A stretch of 64,000 nucleotides of DNA from Phenylobacterium sp. NIBR 498073. GTDB taxonomy: Bacteria > Pseudomonadota > Alphaproteobacteria > Caulobacterales > Caulobacteraceae. Shown in pieces: positions 63,873 through 64,000 of this stretch (position 1 is its first letter; each line of letters begins with the position of its first letter). The position numbers and the translations under genes are program-made. The stretch spans positions 4,136,001-4,200,000 of the forward strand of contig NZ_CP114599.1 of NCBI RefSeq assembly GCF_027286305.1, in the 5' to 3' direction. The notes below the pieces were generated by a model. It made no database searches, was not told the DNA's origin, and saw nothing but the letters and a program-made list of their open reading frames with translations.

Positions 63873-64000
63873 ATGAAAGTCGCCCTCGTCACCGGGGCCG
63901 GTTCCGGGATCGGCCGCGCCAGCGCGATCGCCCTCGGTGAAGCCGGCTACAGCCTCGTCCTCGTCGGCCGCAGGGCCGACAAGCTGGAGGAAACCGCCGC
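63873..64000 (+). CDS. Short-chain dehydrogenase/reductase, N-terminal part only
   Basis: The gene starts at ATG 63873 and runs off the window after 42 codons. [20 protein letters not shown] carries the TGxxxGIG cofactor loop of classical SDRs, followed by [19 protein letters not shown], where Arg residues after the second strand suggest NADP(H) preference. It is divergent from thiD. The substrate cannot be told from the fragment. Confidence 0.85.
   Translation, partial: MKVALVTGAGSGIGRASAIALGEAGYSLVLVGRRADKLEETA

Overview
The window is about 64 kb of high-GC, gene-dense chromosome from an alphaproteobacterium, most likely Caulobacteraceae (Caulobacter/Phenylobacterium type). This placement is inferred from an Entner-Doudoroff cluster with glk and eda, an imuA-imuB-dnaE2 cassette behind a GTTC-N7-GTTC LexA box, a serC leader of the alphaproteobacterial kind, TTAA-N7-TTTA sites resembling CtrA boxes, and many GTG starts with 4-base GTGA/ATGA overlaps. 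No rRNA, prophage, CRISPR array or plasmid module was seen. There is one tRNA (Ser, anticodon CGA) and one intact insertion sequence.

Layout. 1-6.8 kb: a partial secreted M20 peptidase, then a divalent-metal RND efflux operon (small His/Cys-rich protein, CzcC, CzcB, CzcA types) behind a MerR-type operator. 6.8-9.8 kb: Pth2 and a small partner, a DUF202 membrane protein with nine heptads, a GST, a lipoprotein and tRNA-Ser. 9.8-20.6 kb: an acyl-CoA degradation island with two AMP-dependent ligases, a thioesterase, an RraA/aldolase-like protein, a Cys-less thiolase homologue paired with a DUF35 protein, a CoA-transferase, an IclR regulator, an acyl-CoA dehydrogenase and an enoyl-CoA hydratase. 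Three copies of a double-hairpin repeat lie inside this island. 20.9-25.0 kb: pgl-edd-glk-eda. 25.1-45 kb: carbohydrate storage and stress genes (GT4, debranching enzyme, IS5-family element, aminotransferase, two GMC oxidoreductases around a TIM-barrel isomerase, pyk, GH15, zwf, otsB-otsA), running into ligD. 45-46.4 kb: an RcnB-like protein and ku, completing NHEJ with ligD. 46.5-55.4 kb: carboxylesterase, dnaE2-imuB-imuA, a BNR-repeat protein with a MoaD/ThiS partner, and a ParB-like small protein. 55.4-58.4 kb: serC-serA with a structured leader. 58.4-64 kb: a membrane protein, a coiled-coil protein and a hybrid histidine kinase around CtrA-like sites, a secreted Arg/Tyr-rich protein, GNAT, nucleotidyltransferase, thiD and the start of an SDR gene.

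How the genes fit together. Zwf, Pgl, Edd and Eda together take glucose-6-phosphate to pyruvate and glyceraldehyde-3-phosphate. Glk feeds this route and pyruvate kinase acts downstream, although zwf sits about 14 kb from the rest. OtsA/OtsB, GH15 and the debranching enzyme would make or open alpha-glucans and trehalose. The 9.8-20.6 kb island looks like a pathway for an unusual, possibly branched or cyclic, carboxylic acid: activation, dehydrogenation, hydration, then retro-aldol rather than thiolytic cleavage. ImuAB-DnaE2 and LigD-Ku give damage-inducible mutagenesis and end joining.

Limits. No database search was possible. Function calls rest on recognised motifs and context, and operators and RNA structures were found by eye.
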